Numbered from the stretch's first letter, positions 47,916 through 57,388 are shown. The stretch is 64,000 nucleotides of DNA from Streptomyces cylindrosporus (GCF_022698165.1 NZ_JALDAY010000005.1:558001-622000); one strand, 5' to 3'. The notes: generated from the letters alone by a model not told the origin. A program made the numbers and translations.

Positions 47916-49937
47916 CTACGGGAAGGTCAGCTTCCAGCTGTTGATCGTGCCGACGTCCTGTGCGGCCTGGTCCTGCACCCGCAGCTTCCAGGTGCCATTG
48001 GCCGATTCGGACGAGGCGTTCACCGTGTACGTGTCCGTCACGTTGTCCGCCGAGTCGGAGGAGCTGAAGTTCTTCAGGCGGTACGCGGTGCCCGACGGGC
48101 CGATCAGATCGATGACCAGGTCACCGCGCCAGGTGTGGGTGATGTTCGGCGTCACCTGCAAGTTGGAGGGTGCGTTTCCGGTCCGGCCGGAGACGGTGAT
48201 CGACGAGGTCACCGCGGGCCCGTTGTCCGGGATCGACACGGGCGTGGTGCTCTCGTACGACGTCCCGGTGCCGCCGCCCCCGCCGGAGCGCGCCCCGACC
48301 GCGACACCCGCCCACGCGTCCTGCACCGCCTTGTACTCGGCGGACGTGGTGCCGTACAGCTCACCGGCCGCCGCGAGGGTGCCGGTGCGGGCGCCCGCGT
48401 AGTTGGTGGTGGACGTGAACTTCGTGGTCAGCGCCCGGTACCAGATCGCGAGGGCCTTGTCCCGGCCGATGCCGGTGACCGGAAGCCCGTCCGCGGTGGG
48501 CGAGTTGTAGCTGACGCCGTTGATGACCTTGGCGCCGCTGCCCTCGCTCAGCAGATAGAAGAAGTGGTTCGCGGGACCGGACGAGTAGTGCACGTCGATC
48601 GACCCGATGCCGGAGTACCAGCTGTCCTTGGACGCGCCGTCCTTGCTCGGCTTGTCCATGTAGCGCAGCGGGGTGCCGTCGCCGTTGATGTCGATCTTCT
48701 CGCCGATGAGGTAGTCGCCGACGTCGGAGGAGTTGTTGGCGTAGAACTCCACACCGGTGCCGAAGATGTCGGAGGTCGCCTCGTTCAACCCGCCCGACTC
48801 GCCGCTGTAGTTGAGGCCGGCGGTGTTGCTGGTGACGCCGTGGCTCATCTCGTGGCCCGCCACGTCCAGCGAGGTCAGCGGGTCCGCGTTGCCGGAGCCG
48901 TCGCCGTACGTCATGCAGAAGCAGCTGTCGTCCCAGAACGCGTTCACGTACGAGTTGCCGTAGTGCACGCGGGAGTAGGCGCCGACGCCGTTGTTCTTGA
49001 TGCCTGAGCGGCCGAAGGTGTTCTTGTAGAAGTCCCAGGTGACCGCGGCGCCGTAGTGGGCGTCCGCGCCCGCGGTGGCCGCGTTCGACGTGGTGCCGTT
49101 GCCCCACGTGTTGCTGGTCTGCGAGAACAGCGTGCCGGTGCCGGACGTGCCGTGGTTCAGGTTGTACGTCTTGTGGTTGCCGCGGTCCCCGTCGGTCAGG
49201 TTGTAGTTCGAGCCCGACTGGGTCGTCGTCAGCGAGACCGTGCCGCTGTACTGCGTGTTGCCGGTGCCTGTGGCGTTCTCGATGCCCTGGAACTCGTAGA
49301 GCTTCTTGCCGGTGGTCGCGTCCGAGATGACGTGCAGCGCGTTCGGGGTGCCGTCGTCCTGGAAGCCGCCGATGACCGTCTCGTAGGCGAGGACCGGCTT
49401 GCCGGTGGCGGCCCAGATCACCTTGCGGGCGCTGTCGGCGGACGCCTTGGTCCCGCCGAGGGCCTTCGCGCGGGTCACGGCCTGCTTCTCGGCGGTCGCC
49501 CTCGAGATGTCCGGGGTGACGTCGGAGACCTTGAGGGCGGCGTTCGTCGCCTTGATGACGCCCTTGGTGGCACCCGACTTGGCGGTGTCGACGACCAGGT
49601 CGCCGCCGAGCACCGGGAGGCCCGCGTAGGTGCGCTCGTAGCGGGTGTGCAGCGTCCCGTCGGCGTCCTTGACGACGTCACGGGCGACGAGCTTCTCCTT
49701 GGCGCCGAGGCCGATGTCCCTGGCGGTGGCCGCCTTCGCCGCGTCGGCGTCGCGTATCAGCTCGGCGCGCTGGGACGGGGTGAGCCTGACGGCCGCGTGG
49801 GCCTTGTTCGTGGCGGAGGCCTGGGCCGGGGCGGCGGACGCGGCGCCCGCCTGGACGGCCGCGGCGAGCAGCGCGGTGACGCCGGCGACGGCGACGATGT
49901 GGGAGGTGCGTCTGCGAGAGGAACTGCTTCTCAACAC
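47916..49937 (-). CDS. secreted M4 metalloprotease with C-terminal P domain
   Basis: 673 aa from GTG 49937 (AAGGAG upstream). Signal peptide to GAASAAPAQ; FTP/PepSY propeptide; M4 catalytic domain with HEMSH (AGHEMSHGVTSNTAGLNYSG), third ligand NEATSD, and VHYSSGPANHFFYLLS; then, unlike its neighbour, a Gly-rich linker (GARSGGGGGTGTSYESTT) and a ~115-residue proprotein convertase P domain (PVSIPDNGPAVTSSI, TWRGDLVIDLIGPSGTAYRL, WKLRVQDQAAQDVGTINSW). P domains stabilise the enzyme or bind substrate. High identity to the downstream paralogue across the catalytic domain shows duplication with later gain or loss of the P domain. Confidence 0.95.
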   Translation of the reverse strand: MLRSSSSRRRTSHIVAVAGVTALLAAAVQAGAASAAPAQASATNKAHAAVRLTPSQRAELIRDADAAKAATARDIGLGAKEKLVARDVVKDADGTLHTRYERTYAGLPVLGGDLVVDTAKSGATKGVIKATNAALKVSDVTPDISRATAEKQAVTRAKALGGTKASADSARKVIWAATGKPVLAYETVIGGFQDDGTPNALHVISDATTGKKLYEFQGIENATGTGNTQYSGTVSLTTTQSGSNYNLTDGDRGNHKTYNLNHGTSGTGTLFSQTSNTWGNGTTSNAATAGADAHYGAAVTWDFYKNTFGRSGIKNNGVGAYSRVHYGNSYVNAFWDDSCFCMTYGDGSGNADPLTSLDVAGHEMSHGVTSNTAGLNYSGESGGLNEATSDIFGTGVEFYANNSSDVGDYLIGEKIDINGDGTPLRYMDKPSKDGASKDSWYSGIGSIDVHYSSGPANHFFYLLSEGSGAKVINGVSYNSPTADGLPVTGIGRDKALAIWYRALTTKFTSTTNYAGARTGTLAAAGELYGTTSAEYKAVQDAWAGVAVGARSGGGGGTGTSYESTTPVSIPDNGPAVTSSITVSGRTGNAPSNLQVTPNITHTWRGDLVIDLIGPSGTAYRLKNFSSSDSADNVTDTYTVNASSESANGTWKLRVQDQAAQDVGTINSWKLTFP

Positions 49938-49980
49938 TGACTCCTTCTGCGTGGCCGCGGGTCGCGCGGCCAGGGGAGAT

Positions 49981-50004
49981 CCGGACGGTGGGTCGACCGT
50001 CCGG
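49981..50004 (-). promoter_or_regulatory. leader hairpin of the second M4 gene
   Basis: CCGGACGGT (49981-49989) pairs with ACCGTCCGG (49996-50004), a 9-bp perfect stem and 6-base loop, 44 bp upstream of the start. It is absent from the paralogue's leader, so it may tune expression of this gene alone. Confidence 0.45.
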
Positions 50005-50183
50005 GCAGAACCGGGGTGGAGCTGTGGGGTTGCTGTGTTGAAGCTGTGGGAAGGGTGGCAGCAGTCTGCGGTTTCTGTCAGGACCGCGTCAGAAAGTTGG
50101 CCGGAAATGGTTCGTTGTCCGGGTGTTCATGTTCGTTATGCGGACCTGTTGTCGGATCGTGAGCGGTCCGGTGGTCGCACGTG

Positions 50184-51935
50184 TCAGGCGGACTCGCCGT
50201 GCCAGGTGTGCCACAGCGCCGCGTACGCCCCGTCCGCCGCCACCAGTTCGTCGTGCGTGCCGAGTTCGGTGAGCAGGCCGTCCTCCATCACCGCCACCCG
50301 GTCCGCGTCGTGCGCGGTGTGCAGGCGGTGCGCGATCGCGATGACGGTACGGCCCTCCAGTACGGCGGCCAGGGCGCGCTCGGTGTGCCGGGCCGTGGTC
50401 GGGTCGAGCAGCGCCGTCGCCTCGTCGAGGATCAGGGTGTGCGGGTCGGCCAGCACCACTCGGGCGAGGGCGAGTTGCTGCGCCTGCGAGCCGTCCGTAC
50501 GGCGGCCCCCCTCGCCCAGCGCGGTGTCGAGGCCGTCGGGCAGCTCCCGTACCCACTCGTCGGCGCCGACCGCGGTGAGCGCCGCCCACAACTCCTCGTC
50601 CGTGGCGGCCGGTTCGGCGATCAGGAGGTTCTCCCGGACCGTGCCGAGGAACACGTGGTGCTCCTGCGTGACCAGCACGACCTGGCGGCGCAGCTGTTCC
50701 GGCCCGAGGCCGACGACGGGCACACCGCCGACGGTCACCGTGCCCTCGGTCGGCGCGTCGACGCCCGCGAGGAGCCGGCTGAGCGTGGTCTTCCCGGCGC
50801 CGGACGGGCCCACGACCGCGAGCCGTTCCCCGGGCCGCACGGTCAGGTCGACCCCGCGCAGCACCTCGCCGCCGCGGTCGTACGCGTACCGCACACCGGT
50901 GACGTCGATGCGGTCGTCGGCGGGGGCCGGGGAGTCGCCGTCGGGCGTGTTCCTCGGAGCGGCGGCCAGGCCCTCCACCCGCGCGAACGAGGCGCTGCTG
51001 CTCTGGAGTTGCTCGACCCGCATCAGGATCTGGTCCAGCGGCTCGGTGAACTGCCGCAGATACAGCGCCGCCGCGACGACGTCACCCACACCGACCGCGC
51101 CGTGCGCGTGCAGGACACCGCCGAGCAGGAGCACGCCGGCCACGGGGACGGTGTACGACACCTCGACGGCCGGGAAGAACACCGAGCGCAGGAACAGCGT
51201 GTACAGGCGCGTCCGCTTCGACTTGTCCAGCGCGTCCCGGCTCGCCGCGATCCGCCGCTCCTGGAGCCGGAACGCCTCCACCGTGCGGGCCCCGGACGCC
51301 GTCGCCGCGAGGATCTCGGCGACCTCCGAGGTGGCCGCGCCCTCGGCGAGGTAGCCGTCCCGGGCGCGGCGCAGATACCAGCGCAGCGCGAACCAGATCG
51401 GGGTCAGCCCGAGCACGCCGAAGAGGCCGAGCACGGGGTCGATGACGAAGACGGCGCCCATCACGAACAGTGCCTGCACGCCGCTGACGAGGAGTTCGGG
51501 GCCGACGTCGCGGAGGGTGTAGCCGACGGTGCTGACGTCGGCGGTGCCGCGGGCCGTCAGGTCGCCGGCGCCGGCGCGCTCGACGACGGACGCGGGGAGG
51601 GCGAGTGCGCGGTCCACGAACTCCTCGCGGACCCGGGCGAGGGTGCGTTCGCCGAAGCGGTGGCCGACGTAGCGGGCCCAGCGGGCGAGGAGGAGCTGGG
51701 CGACGGAGCAGACGAGGATGCCGAGCGCGAGGCGGTCGACGGCGTCCACTCCGTGGCCGGCCCGCACCTCGTCGACGATCCTGCCGAGCAGCCACGGGCC
51801 GCCGAGGCCGGCCGCGGCGGCGAGGGCGTTGAGGAGGAGCGCGGCGGTGAAGGCCCTGCCGTCGGCTCGCATCAGGCGGAGGGAGGCCTTGCGGACGGCT
51901 GCGGGTTCGGCGACGGGGAGCTGTCCCGTTGTCAT
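50184..51935 (-). CDS. ABC exporter half-transporter with degenerate signature motif
   Basis: 583 aa from ATG 51935 (GGAGG seven bases upstream), overlapping the previous gene by four bases. Six-helix type I exporter domain (residues ~15-310) and NBD. Walker A GPSGAGKTT, Q-loop VTQEHHVFLGTV, Walker B LILDEATALLD and H-loop IAIAHRLHT are intact, but the signature reads TDGSQAQQLALARV instead of LSGGQ. Its partner (51932-53701) has LSGGQ but no Walker A, so the pair can form one complete ATP site. Last gene of a four-gene exporter operon. Substrate unknown; drugs, lipids or peptides are possible. Confidence 0.92.
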   Translation of the reverse strand: MTTGQLPVAEPAAVRKASLRLMRADGRAFTAALLLNALAAAAGLGGPWLLGRIVDEVRAGHGVDAVDRLALGILVCSVAQLLLARWARYVGHRFGERTLARVREEFVDRALALPASVVERAGAGDLTARGTADVSTVGYTLRDVGPELLVSGVQALFVMGAVFVIDPVLGLFGVLGLTPIWFALRWYLRRARDGYLAEGAATSEVAEILAATASGARTVEAFRLQERRIAASRDALDKSKRTRLYTLFLRSVFFPAVEVSYTVPVAGVLLLGGVLHAHGAVGVGDVVAAALYLRQFTEPLDQILMRVEQLQSSSASFARVEGLAAAPRNTPDGDSPAPADDRIDVTGVRYAYDRGGEVLRGVDLTVRPGERLAVVGPSGAGKTTLSRLLAGVDAPTEGTVTVGGVPVVGLGPEQLRRQVVLVTQEHHVFLGTVRENLLIAEPAATDEELWAALTAVGADEWVRELPDGLDTALGEGGRRTDGSQAQQLALARVVLADPHTLILDEATALLDPTTARHTERALAAVLEGRTVIAIAHRLHTAHDADRVAVMEDGLLTELGTHDELVAADGAYAALWHTWHGESA

Positions 51936-53701
51936 CGCACGGCCTCCTCGGCATCGTTGTCGCGCGCCACGAGGGCCTGGTAGCCGGGGACTCGGGACAG
52001 CAGCTCGCGGTGGGTGCCAGTGGCTTCGACCTTGCCGTCGACCAGGTAGTGGACGGTGTCCGCGTGGTCGAGGAGCAGGGGGGAGGTCGTTGTTACGACG
52101 GTGGTGCGGCCGGTACGTGCGTGTCGCAGCCGTTCCGCCACGGTTGCTTCGGTGTGTGCGTCCAGTGCCGAGGTCGGTTCCACGGCTAGGAGGACTTCCG
52201 GGTCGGTGAGGAGGGCTCGGGCCAGGCGGATGCGTTGGCGTTGGCCGCCGGAGAGGTTGCGGGCCTGGGCGTCTATCGGTGAGTGGATGCCGTTGGGGAG
52301 TGCTTGGACGATGTCTTCGGCTGCGGCTGCGTGGATTGATTGCGCGAGAGGGGTTGCCTCTTGTTGTTGTGGGGCGTCTGCGGGTTGGTTGTGGCTGGTC
52401 GCGCAGTTCCCCGCGCTCCTGAAATCGCTGGCGCCTATTACTTCGTGCAGGGGGCCTGCGAACAACGCTGCCTCGTTGTCCGCCACCAGGATGCGGGCTC
52501 GTAGTTCTGCGAGCGGGATCGCGTCCAGTCGGGTTCCGCCCCAGGTCGCCGTCGACGGCGTGTAGCGGCCGAGGCGGTCGACGACCTCCGCTGCGTCCCC
52601 AGGCCTGGCGCTCACCAGGGCGGTCAGGCGGCCCGGCAGCACCCGTACGTCCGACGTCGGGTCGTGGAGGGTGGACGGTTCCGCGGGGGCCGGGGTCGTG
52701 CCCTCGTCGGGCTCTGGCTCGACGTGCAGCAGGCGTACGACCCTGCGGGCCGCCACCACGCCCCTGTTGAGGTCGTACGTCATCTGGATGAAGAACGCCA
52801 CCGGGCCCACCAGGACCGACGCGTAGCCGTACACCGCCACCAACTCGCCGATGCTGATGGTTCCTTGGGCGGCCAGGCGGGCCGCCAGCCATGTCACCAC
52901 CGCCAGGAACAGGGTGGGCAGGCCCACGCCCAGGGCCTGCATCCAGCTGGCCACCGCGCCCACGCGGTAGCCCTGGCGGCGGAGGCGCCCGGAGTCGCGG
53001 CGGAAGGCGTCCGCGAACAGGCCCTTGCCGCCGAGGCCGTTGAGGACGCGCAGGCCGCCCGCCAGGTCGCCGATGCGGGCCGTCAGGATGCCCTGGCGTT
53101 GCCGGTACTCGGACTCGGCGCCCTGGAGGCGGACGGTCAGCGGGCCCGCGCACAGGACGATCACCGGTATGCCGAGGAGGACCACCGCCGCGAGTTGCGT
53201 CGAGATGTCGAGGAGGAGGCCCGCGACGAAGGCGTAGACGACCACCGCACCCGCGCCGGGCCCGACCACCGTCAGGGACTGGGAAATCGTCTGGACGTCG
53301 CCCACACCGATCGTCACCACCTCGCCCGCGCCGGTCCGGCGGGACAGGGCCGCGCCCAGGCGTACCGCGTGGCCGACCACCACCTTGACCGTGCGGAGGT
53401 TGGCGTCAAGGCGGACCCGGGTCATCGTGCGGTGGCGCATGATGCTCAGCCACGCGTTGACCGCCCCGACCGCGAACAGCAGCACGGTCCACCAGGCGAG
53501 CGTGGCCAGGTGACCGGGCACCAGGCCGTCGTCGATCGCCCGGGACATCAGATACGGCCCCGCGGCGATGAGTACCATCCACACGCTGGCCAGCAGCGCC
53601 CCGGCGACGCACCGGGCGAGCTGGCGGCGGACCAGCCACCACAGGTAGTGCCAGCCGCCGCGGCGGTCCGGTGTGCCCGGGTCCTCGTACGCGTCGATCA
53701 T
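51932..53701 (-). CDS. ABC exporter half-transporter with non-functional nucleotide site
   Basis: 589 aa from ATG 53701. The membrane domain is normal (LASVWMVLIAAGPYLMSRAI onward). In the NBD the Walker A position reads TALVSARPGDAAEVV with no GK(S/T), Walker B reads LLAVEPTSALD (Asp replaced by Val), and the H-loop His is lost (VVTTTSPLLLDHAD). The signature LSGGQRQRIRLARAL and D-loop SALD are kept. An extra ~30-residue segment (DFRSAGNCATSHNQPADA...) in the helical subdomain comes from a DNA repeat at 52393-52420. It likely acts as the non-ATP-binding half of a heterodimer with the next gene. Confidence 0.9.
   Translation of the reverse strand: MIDAYEDPGTPDRRGGWHYLWWLVRRQLARCVAGALLASVWMVLIAAGPYLMSRAIDDGLVPGHLATLAWWTVLLFAVGAVNAWLSIMRHRTMTRVRLDANLRTVKVVVGHAVRLGAALSRRTGAGEVVTIGVGDVQTISQSLTVVGPGAGAVVVYAFVAGLLLDISTQLAAVVLLGIPVIVLCAGPLTVRLQGAESEYRQRQGILTARIGDLAGGLRVLNGLGGKGLFADAFRRDSGRLRRQGYRVGAVASWMQALGVGLPTLFLAVVTWLAARLAAQGTISIGELVAVYGYASVLVGPVAFFIQMTYDLNRGVVAARRVVRLLHVEPEPDEGTTPAPAEPSTLHDPTSDVRVLPGRLTALVSARPGDAAEVVDRLGRYTPSTATWGGTRLDAIPLAELRARILVADNEAALFAGPLHEVIGASDFRSAGNCATSHNQPADAPQQQEATPLAQSIHAAAAEDIVQALPNGIHSPIDAQARNLSGGQRQRIRLARALLTDPEVLLAVEPTSALDAHTEATVAERLRHARTGRTTVVTTTSPLLLDHADTVHYLVDGKVEATGTHRELLSRVPGYQALVARDNDAEEAVR
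52393..52420. repeat. short dispersed repeat inside an ABC exporter gene (copy 1)
   Basis: 28 bp, core GTCGCGCAGTTCCCCGCGC, identical at 27 of 28 positions to 56362-56389. Translated on the minus strand as RSAGNCATS. From memory, this GGGGAACTGCGCGAC-type sequence is a very common intergenic repeat in Streptomyces genomes. Confidence 0.85.
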
Positions 53702-53723
53702 GTGCCCCCGTCCCGTTGTGTCG

Positions 53724-55592
53724 TTACGCCAGGCTGTCCCGCCACGCCCGGTGCAGATCCGCGAACCGGCCCGTACCCGCGACGAGTTCGGCCGGGCTGC
53801 CGTCCTCCACGATCCGCCCGTGCTCCATGACCAGCACCCGGTCGGCGATCTCCACCGTGGACAGGCGGTGGGCGATGACCACGGCGGTACGGCCCCGCAG
53901 GACCGTCGACATCGCGCGCTGCACGGCCCGTTCGCCCGGCACGTCGAGCGAGCTGGTCGCCTCGTCGAGGATGAGGACCGCCGGGTCGGCCAGCAACGCC
54001 CGTGCGAAGGCCACCAGTTGGCGCTGGCCCGCGGAGATACGGCCGCCGCGCTTTCGTACGTCCATGTCGTACCCGTCCGGCAGCGCGCTGATGAACTCGT
54101 GCGCGCCGATCGCCTTCGCCGCCCGCTCGATCTCCTCGCGCGTGGCGTCCGGGCGGCCGATGGCGATGTTCTCGGCGACCGTGCCGGAGAACAGGAACGC
54201 CTCCTGCGTCACCATCACCACCCCGCGCCGCAGTTCGGGCACGGCCAGCTCGCGCAGGTCCACGCCGTCCAGCAGGACCCGGCCGTCCGTCGGGTCGTAG
54301 AAGCGGGCCAGCAGCTTGGCCAGGGTCGACTTGCCGGCGCCGGTCGTGCCGACCACGGCGACCGTCTGCCCGGCCGGGAGGGTGAGGTCGAAGCGGGGCA
54401 GGACCTCGCCGCCGGTGCGGTAGCCGAAGCGGACGCCGTCGAAGACGACCTCTCGGCCGGGGTGGTCGCCCTCGAGTGCCGGGAGTTCCACGGGAGTCGA
54501 CGGCTCCGGCACGGACGGCGTCTGCGCGAGCAGCCCGGCGATCTTCTCCAGGGAGGCCGCCGCCGACTGGTACGCGTTCAGGAACATGCCGAGCCGGTCG
54601 ATGGGGTCGTACAGGCGGCGCAGGTAGAGGACCGCGGCGGCGAGCACGCCCAGTTCGAGGGAGTCGCTCGCCACCCGGTAGGCGCCCCACAGCACGATCA
54701 GCGCGACGGCCGTGTTGGCGACCAGCCGGGAGCCGACGACATAGCGGGCCATCTCCAGCAGCGCGTCGCCGTTGACCCGTTCGTGCCGTCGGTTGAGTTC
54801 GCGGAACTCGGTGTCGTTGACGGCCTCGCGGCGGAAGGCGCGCACCGGGCGGATGCCGTTCATCGTCTCGACGAACTTCACGATCACGGCCGCGATCGCG
54901 GTGGAGCGGACCCGGTACACCCGAACCGCGCGCCGCTGGTAGAGCCGTACCAGCAGATACAGCGGTACGAAGGAGGCCACGGCGACCGCCCCGAGGCCCG
55001 GGTCCAGCCAGAGCAGCATCGCCGAGATGTAGACGAAGGACAGGACGACGGTGACGAGTTCCTGAAGGCCTTCGTTCAGGAGCTCGCGCAGGGACTCGAC
55101 GTCCGTGGTGGAGCGGGAGATGAGACGGCCGCTCGTGTACCGCTCGTGGAAGTCGATGCTGAGTGCCTGCGCGTGGCGGAAGATACGGCCGCGCAGGTCG
55201 AGCAGCACGTCCTGGCTGACGCGGACGGAGGCCAGCACGAACGCGTACTGGAGGCCGCCGGAGACCAGCGCGCACAGCAGATAGCCCACGGCCACCGCGA
55301 TCAGCGGGCCGTGGTCGTGGTTCCGGAACGCCGGTACGGCGTTGTCGATCGCGTACGCCACGAGGAGCGGGCCCGCCTGGACCGCGGCCTGCTGGAGCAG
55401 CAGGAGGAGCGTGGTGAGGGCGACGCGGGCCTTGAGGGGGGTGAGGAGGGAGCGCAGGAGGCTTGCGGTGGCGCCCGGGGGAGTGGGCAGGACGTCCTTG
55501 TCGAAGGGGTCCGTCGGGTCCGCCGAGTCCTTCGGGCGGGGGAGGTCCGGGTCGTCGTCCGCCGTGGGGGCGGACGTGGTGGGAGCCGTCAT
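53724..55592 (-). CDS. ABC exporter half-transporter (canonical NBD)
   Basis: 622 aa from ATG 55592, overlapping the upstream gene (ATGA). A ~50-residue acidic/Pro leader, six membrane helices (ALTTLLLLLQQAAVQAGPLLVAYAI onward) and an NBD with Walker A GTTGAGKST, Q-loop VTQEAFLFSGTV, signature ISAGQRQLVAFARAL, Walker B VLILDEATSSLD and H-loop IAHRLST. All catalytic residues are present. It pairs with the upstream half-transporter (55589-57388), whose Walker B Glu is Asp, as in many heterodimeric multidrug exporters such as TM287/288 (family knowledge). It is followed after 22 bp by the second exporter pair, same transcript. Confidence 0.93.
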   Translation of the reverse strand: MTAPTTSAPTADDDPDLPRPKDSADPTDPFDKDVLPTPPGATASLLRSLLTPLKARVALTTLLLLLQQAAVQAGPLLVAYAIDNAVPAFRNHDHGPLIAVAVGYLLCALVSGGLQYAFVLASVRVSQDVLLDLRGRIFRHAQALSIDFHERYTSGRLISRSTTDVESLRELLNEGLQELVTVVLSFVYISAMLLWLDPGLGAVAVASFVPLYLLVRLYQRRAVRVYRVRSTAIAAVIVKFVETMNGIRPVRAFRREAVNDTEFRELNRRHERVNGDALLEMARYVVGSRLVANTAVALIVLWGAYRVASDSLELGVLAAAVLYLRRLYDPIDRLGMFLNAYQSAAASLEKIAGLLAQTPSVPEPSTPVELPALEGDHPGREVVFDGVRFGYRTGGEVLPRFDLTLPAGQTVAVVGTTGAGKSTLAKLLARFYDPTDGRVLLDGVDLRELAVPELRRGVVMVTQEAFLFSGTVAENIAIGRPDATREEIERAAKAIGAHEFISALPDGYDMDVRKRGGRISAGQRQLVAFARALLADPAVLILDEATSSLDVPGERAVQRAMSTVLRGRTAVVIAHRLSTVEIADRVLVMEHGRIVEDGSPAELVAGTGRFADLHRAWRDSLA

Positions 55593-57388
55593 CGGTCGTC
55601 CTCCGCTTCCCCGGTGCCGGACATGAGGTGGGCGTACTCGGCGTTCGTGCGCAGCAGTTCGTGGTGGGTGCCGACGGCGGTGATACGGCCGCCGGAGAGG
55701 AGGGCGACGCGGTCCGCCAGGAGGACCGTGGAGGGGCGGTGCGCGACGATCAGCGCGGTGGTGTCGGCGAGTACGTCGCGCAGGGCGGCTTCCACCGCGG
55801 CCTCGGTGTGTACGTCCAGTGCGGACAGCGGGTCGTCCAGTACGAGGAAGTGAGGGCGGCCGACGACCGCCCGTGCCAGCGCCAGCCGTTGACGCTGGCC
55901 GCCGGAGAGGCTGAGGCCCTGCTCGCCCACCTGGGTGTCGGTGCCGCTGGGGAGGGCGTGGGCGAATTCGGCCTGCGCGACGGAGAGGGCACGGTCGAGG
56001 TCGGCGGCGCCTGCGGTGTCGTCGGCGCCCATGAGGACGTTCTCGCCGACGGAGGCCGAGAAGAGGGTTGGCTCTTCGAAGGCGACGGCCACTTTTGAGC
56101 GCAGCTGCTCGCGGGGCATGGCGGTGATGTCCTCGCCGTCGAGTGTGATGCGGCCGGAAGTGAGCTCGTGGAGGCGGGGGACGAGGGCGGTGAGGGTTGT
56201 CTTGCCGCTGCCTGTGGCTCCTACCAGGGCCATGGATTCGCCTGGGCGGATGTGGAGGTCTATGCCGTTGAGGACGGGTGGGGAGTCTTTGGGGGCGTCG
56301 GGGTAGCGGAAATGGACGTTTTGGAACTGGAGGCCTTCGTTGTCGGGTGCGGGTGCGTGGGGGCTGGTCGCGCAGTTCCCCGCGCCCCTTGCCGCCTCCG
56401 GCGGCTCGTCCATCACCTCGAAGTACCGTTCCGTTGCCGTTGCCGCCTCCTGGCTCATCGCCAGCAGGAAGCCGATCGAGTCCACCGGCCATCTCAGGGC
56501 CAGTGCCGTCGACAGGAACGCCACCAGCGTTCCCGCCGACAAGTCGCCGTCGGCGACCTGCACCGTGCCCAGGACCAGTGCCGCTCCGATCGCCACCTCC
56601 GGGAGCGTCACGATGACGCTCCAGATCGTCGCGAGCAGGCCGGCCTTGCGGAGTTCCGTGCCCCGCAGGGTCTGCGACAGGTTCCGGAATGCCCGTGCCT
56701 GGCTGCGGTGGCGGCCGAAGCCCTTGATGATGCGGATGCCGAGGACGCTCTCCTCCACGACCGTCGTCAGGTCGCCCACCTGGTCCTGGGCCAGGCGCGC
56801 CACATGGGCGTAGCGCTTCTCGAAGATCACGCAGGTGATCATCACGGGGACGGCGGGGATCAGGATCACCAGGCCCAGGGTCCAGTCCTGGAGCAGCATG
56901 ATGGTCACGCCGACCAGGATCGTCACGCCGTTGACCAGCAGGAAGGTCAGGGGGAAGGCCAGGAACTGGCGTAGCAGCATCAGGTCCGTCGTGCCGCGGG
57001 AGAGCAACTGGCCGGAGGCCCAGCGGTCGTGGAAGGCCACCGGCAGGCGCTGGAGGTGGCGGTAGAGGTCCGCCCGCATCTCCGCCTCGACATGCGACAG
57101 GGGGCGGGCCACCAGCCAGCGCCGCAGGCCGAACAGCAGGGCCTCGGCGATGCCCAGCAGCAGGAGGTACAGCGCCCCCAGCCACACGCCCGCCGGGTCG
57201 CGGTCGGCGACCGGGCCGTCGACCATCCACTTCAGGACGAGCGGGATGACCAGGCCCACGCAGGAGGCGACCACGGCGACGAACGCGGCGGTGAACAGCC
57301 GGGTCCGGACGGGCCGGACGTAAGGCCACAGGCGCAGCAGGGTTCGTACGGCCGACCGGTCCTTGGTGGTTGCACGTGTCGTGGGCAT
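55589..57388 (-). CDS. ABC exporter half-transporter (first gene of exporter operon)
   Basis: 599 aa from ATG 57388. Six membrane helices, then an NBD with Walker A GATGSGKTT, signature LSLSGGQRQRLALARAV, Walker B FLVLDDPLSALD (catalytic Glu replaced by Asp) and H-loop IVAHRPST. Its ATP site is therefore the slow or degenerate one of the heterodimer with the next gene. The linker between membrane domain and NBD contains EAARGAGNCATSPHAP, encoded by a copy of the dispersed repeat at 56362-56389. It opens the four-gene operon and diverges from another ABC transporter. Confidence 0.93.
   Translation of the reverse strand: MPTTRATTKDRSAVRTLLRLWPYVRPVRTRLFTAAFVAVVASCVGLVIPLVLKWMVDGPVADRDPAGVWLGALYLLLLGIAEALLFGLRRWLVARPLSHVEAEMRADLYRHLQRLPVAFHDRWASGQLLSRGTTDLMLLRQFLAFPLTFLLVNGVTILVGVTIMLLQDWTLGLVILIPAVPVMITCVIFEKRYAHVARLAQDQVGDLTTVVEESVLGIRIIKGFGRHRSQARAFRNLSQTLRGTELRKAGLLATIWSVIVTLPEVAIGAALVLGTVQVADGDLSAGTLVAFLSTALALRWPVDSIGFLLAMSQEAATATERYFEVMDEPPEAARGAGNCATSPHAPAPDNEGLQFQNVHFRYPDAPKDSPPVLNGIDLHIRPGESMALVGATGSGKTTLTALVPRLHELTSGRITLDGEDITAMPREQLRSKVAVAFEEPTLFSASVGENVLMGADDTAGAADLDRALSVAQAEFAHALPSGTDTQVGEQGLSLSGGQRQRLALARAVVGRPHFLVLDDPLSALDVHTEAAVEAALRDVLADTTALIVAHRPSTVLLADRVALLSGGRITAVGTHHELLRTNAEYAHLMSGTGEAEDDR
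56362..56389. repeat. short dispersed repeat inside an ABC exporter gene (copy 2)
   Basis: 28 bp, identical at 27 of 28 positions to 52393-52420 and in the same orientation. Translated as RGAGNCATS in the linker ahead of the NBD. Confidence 0.85.
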
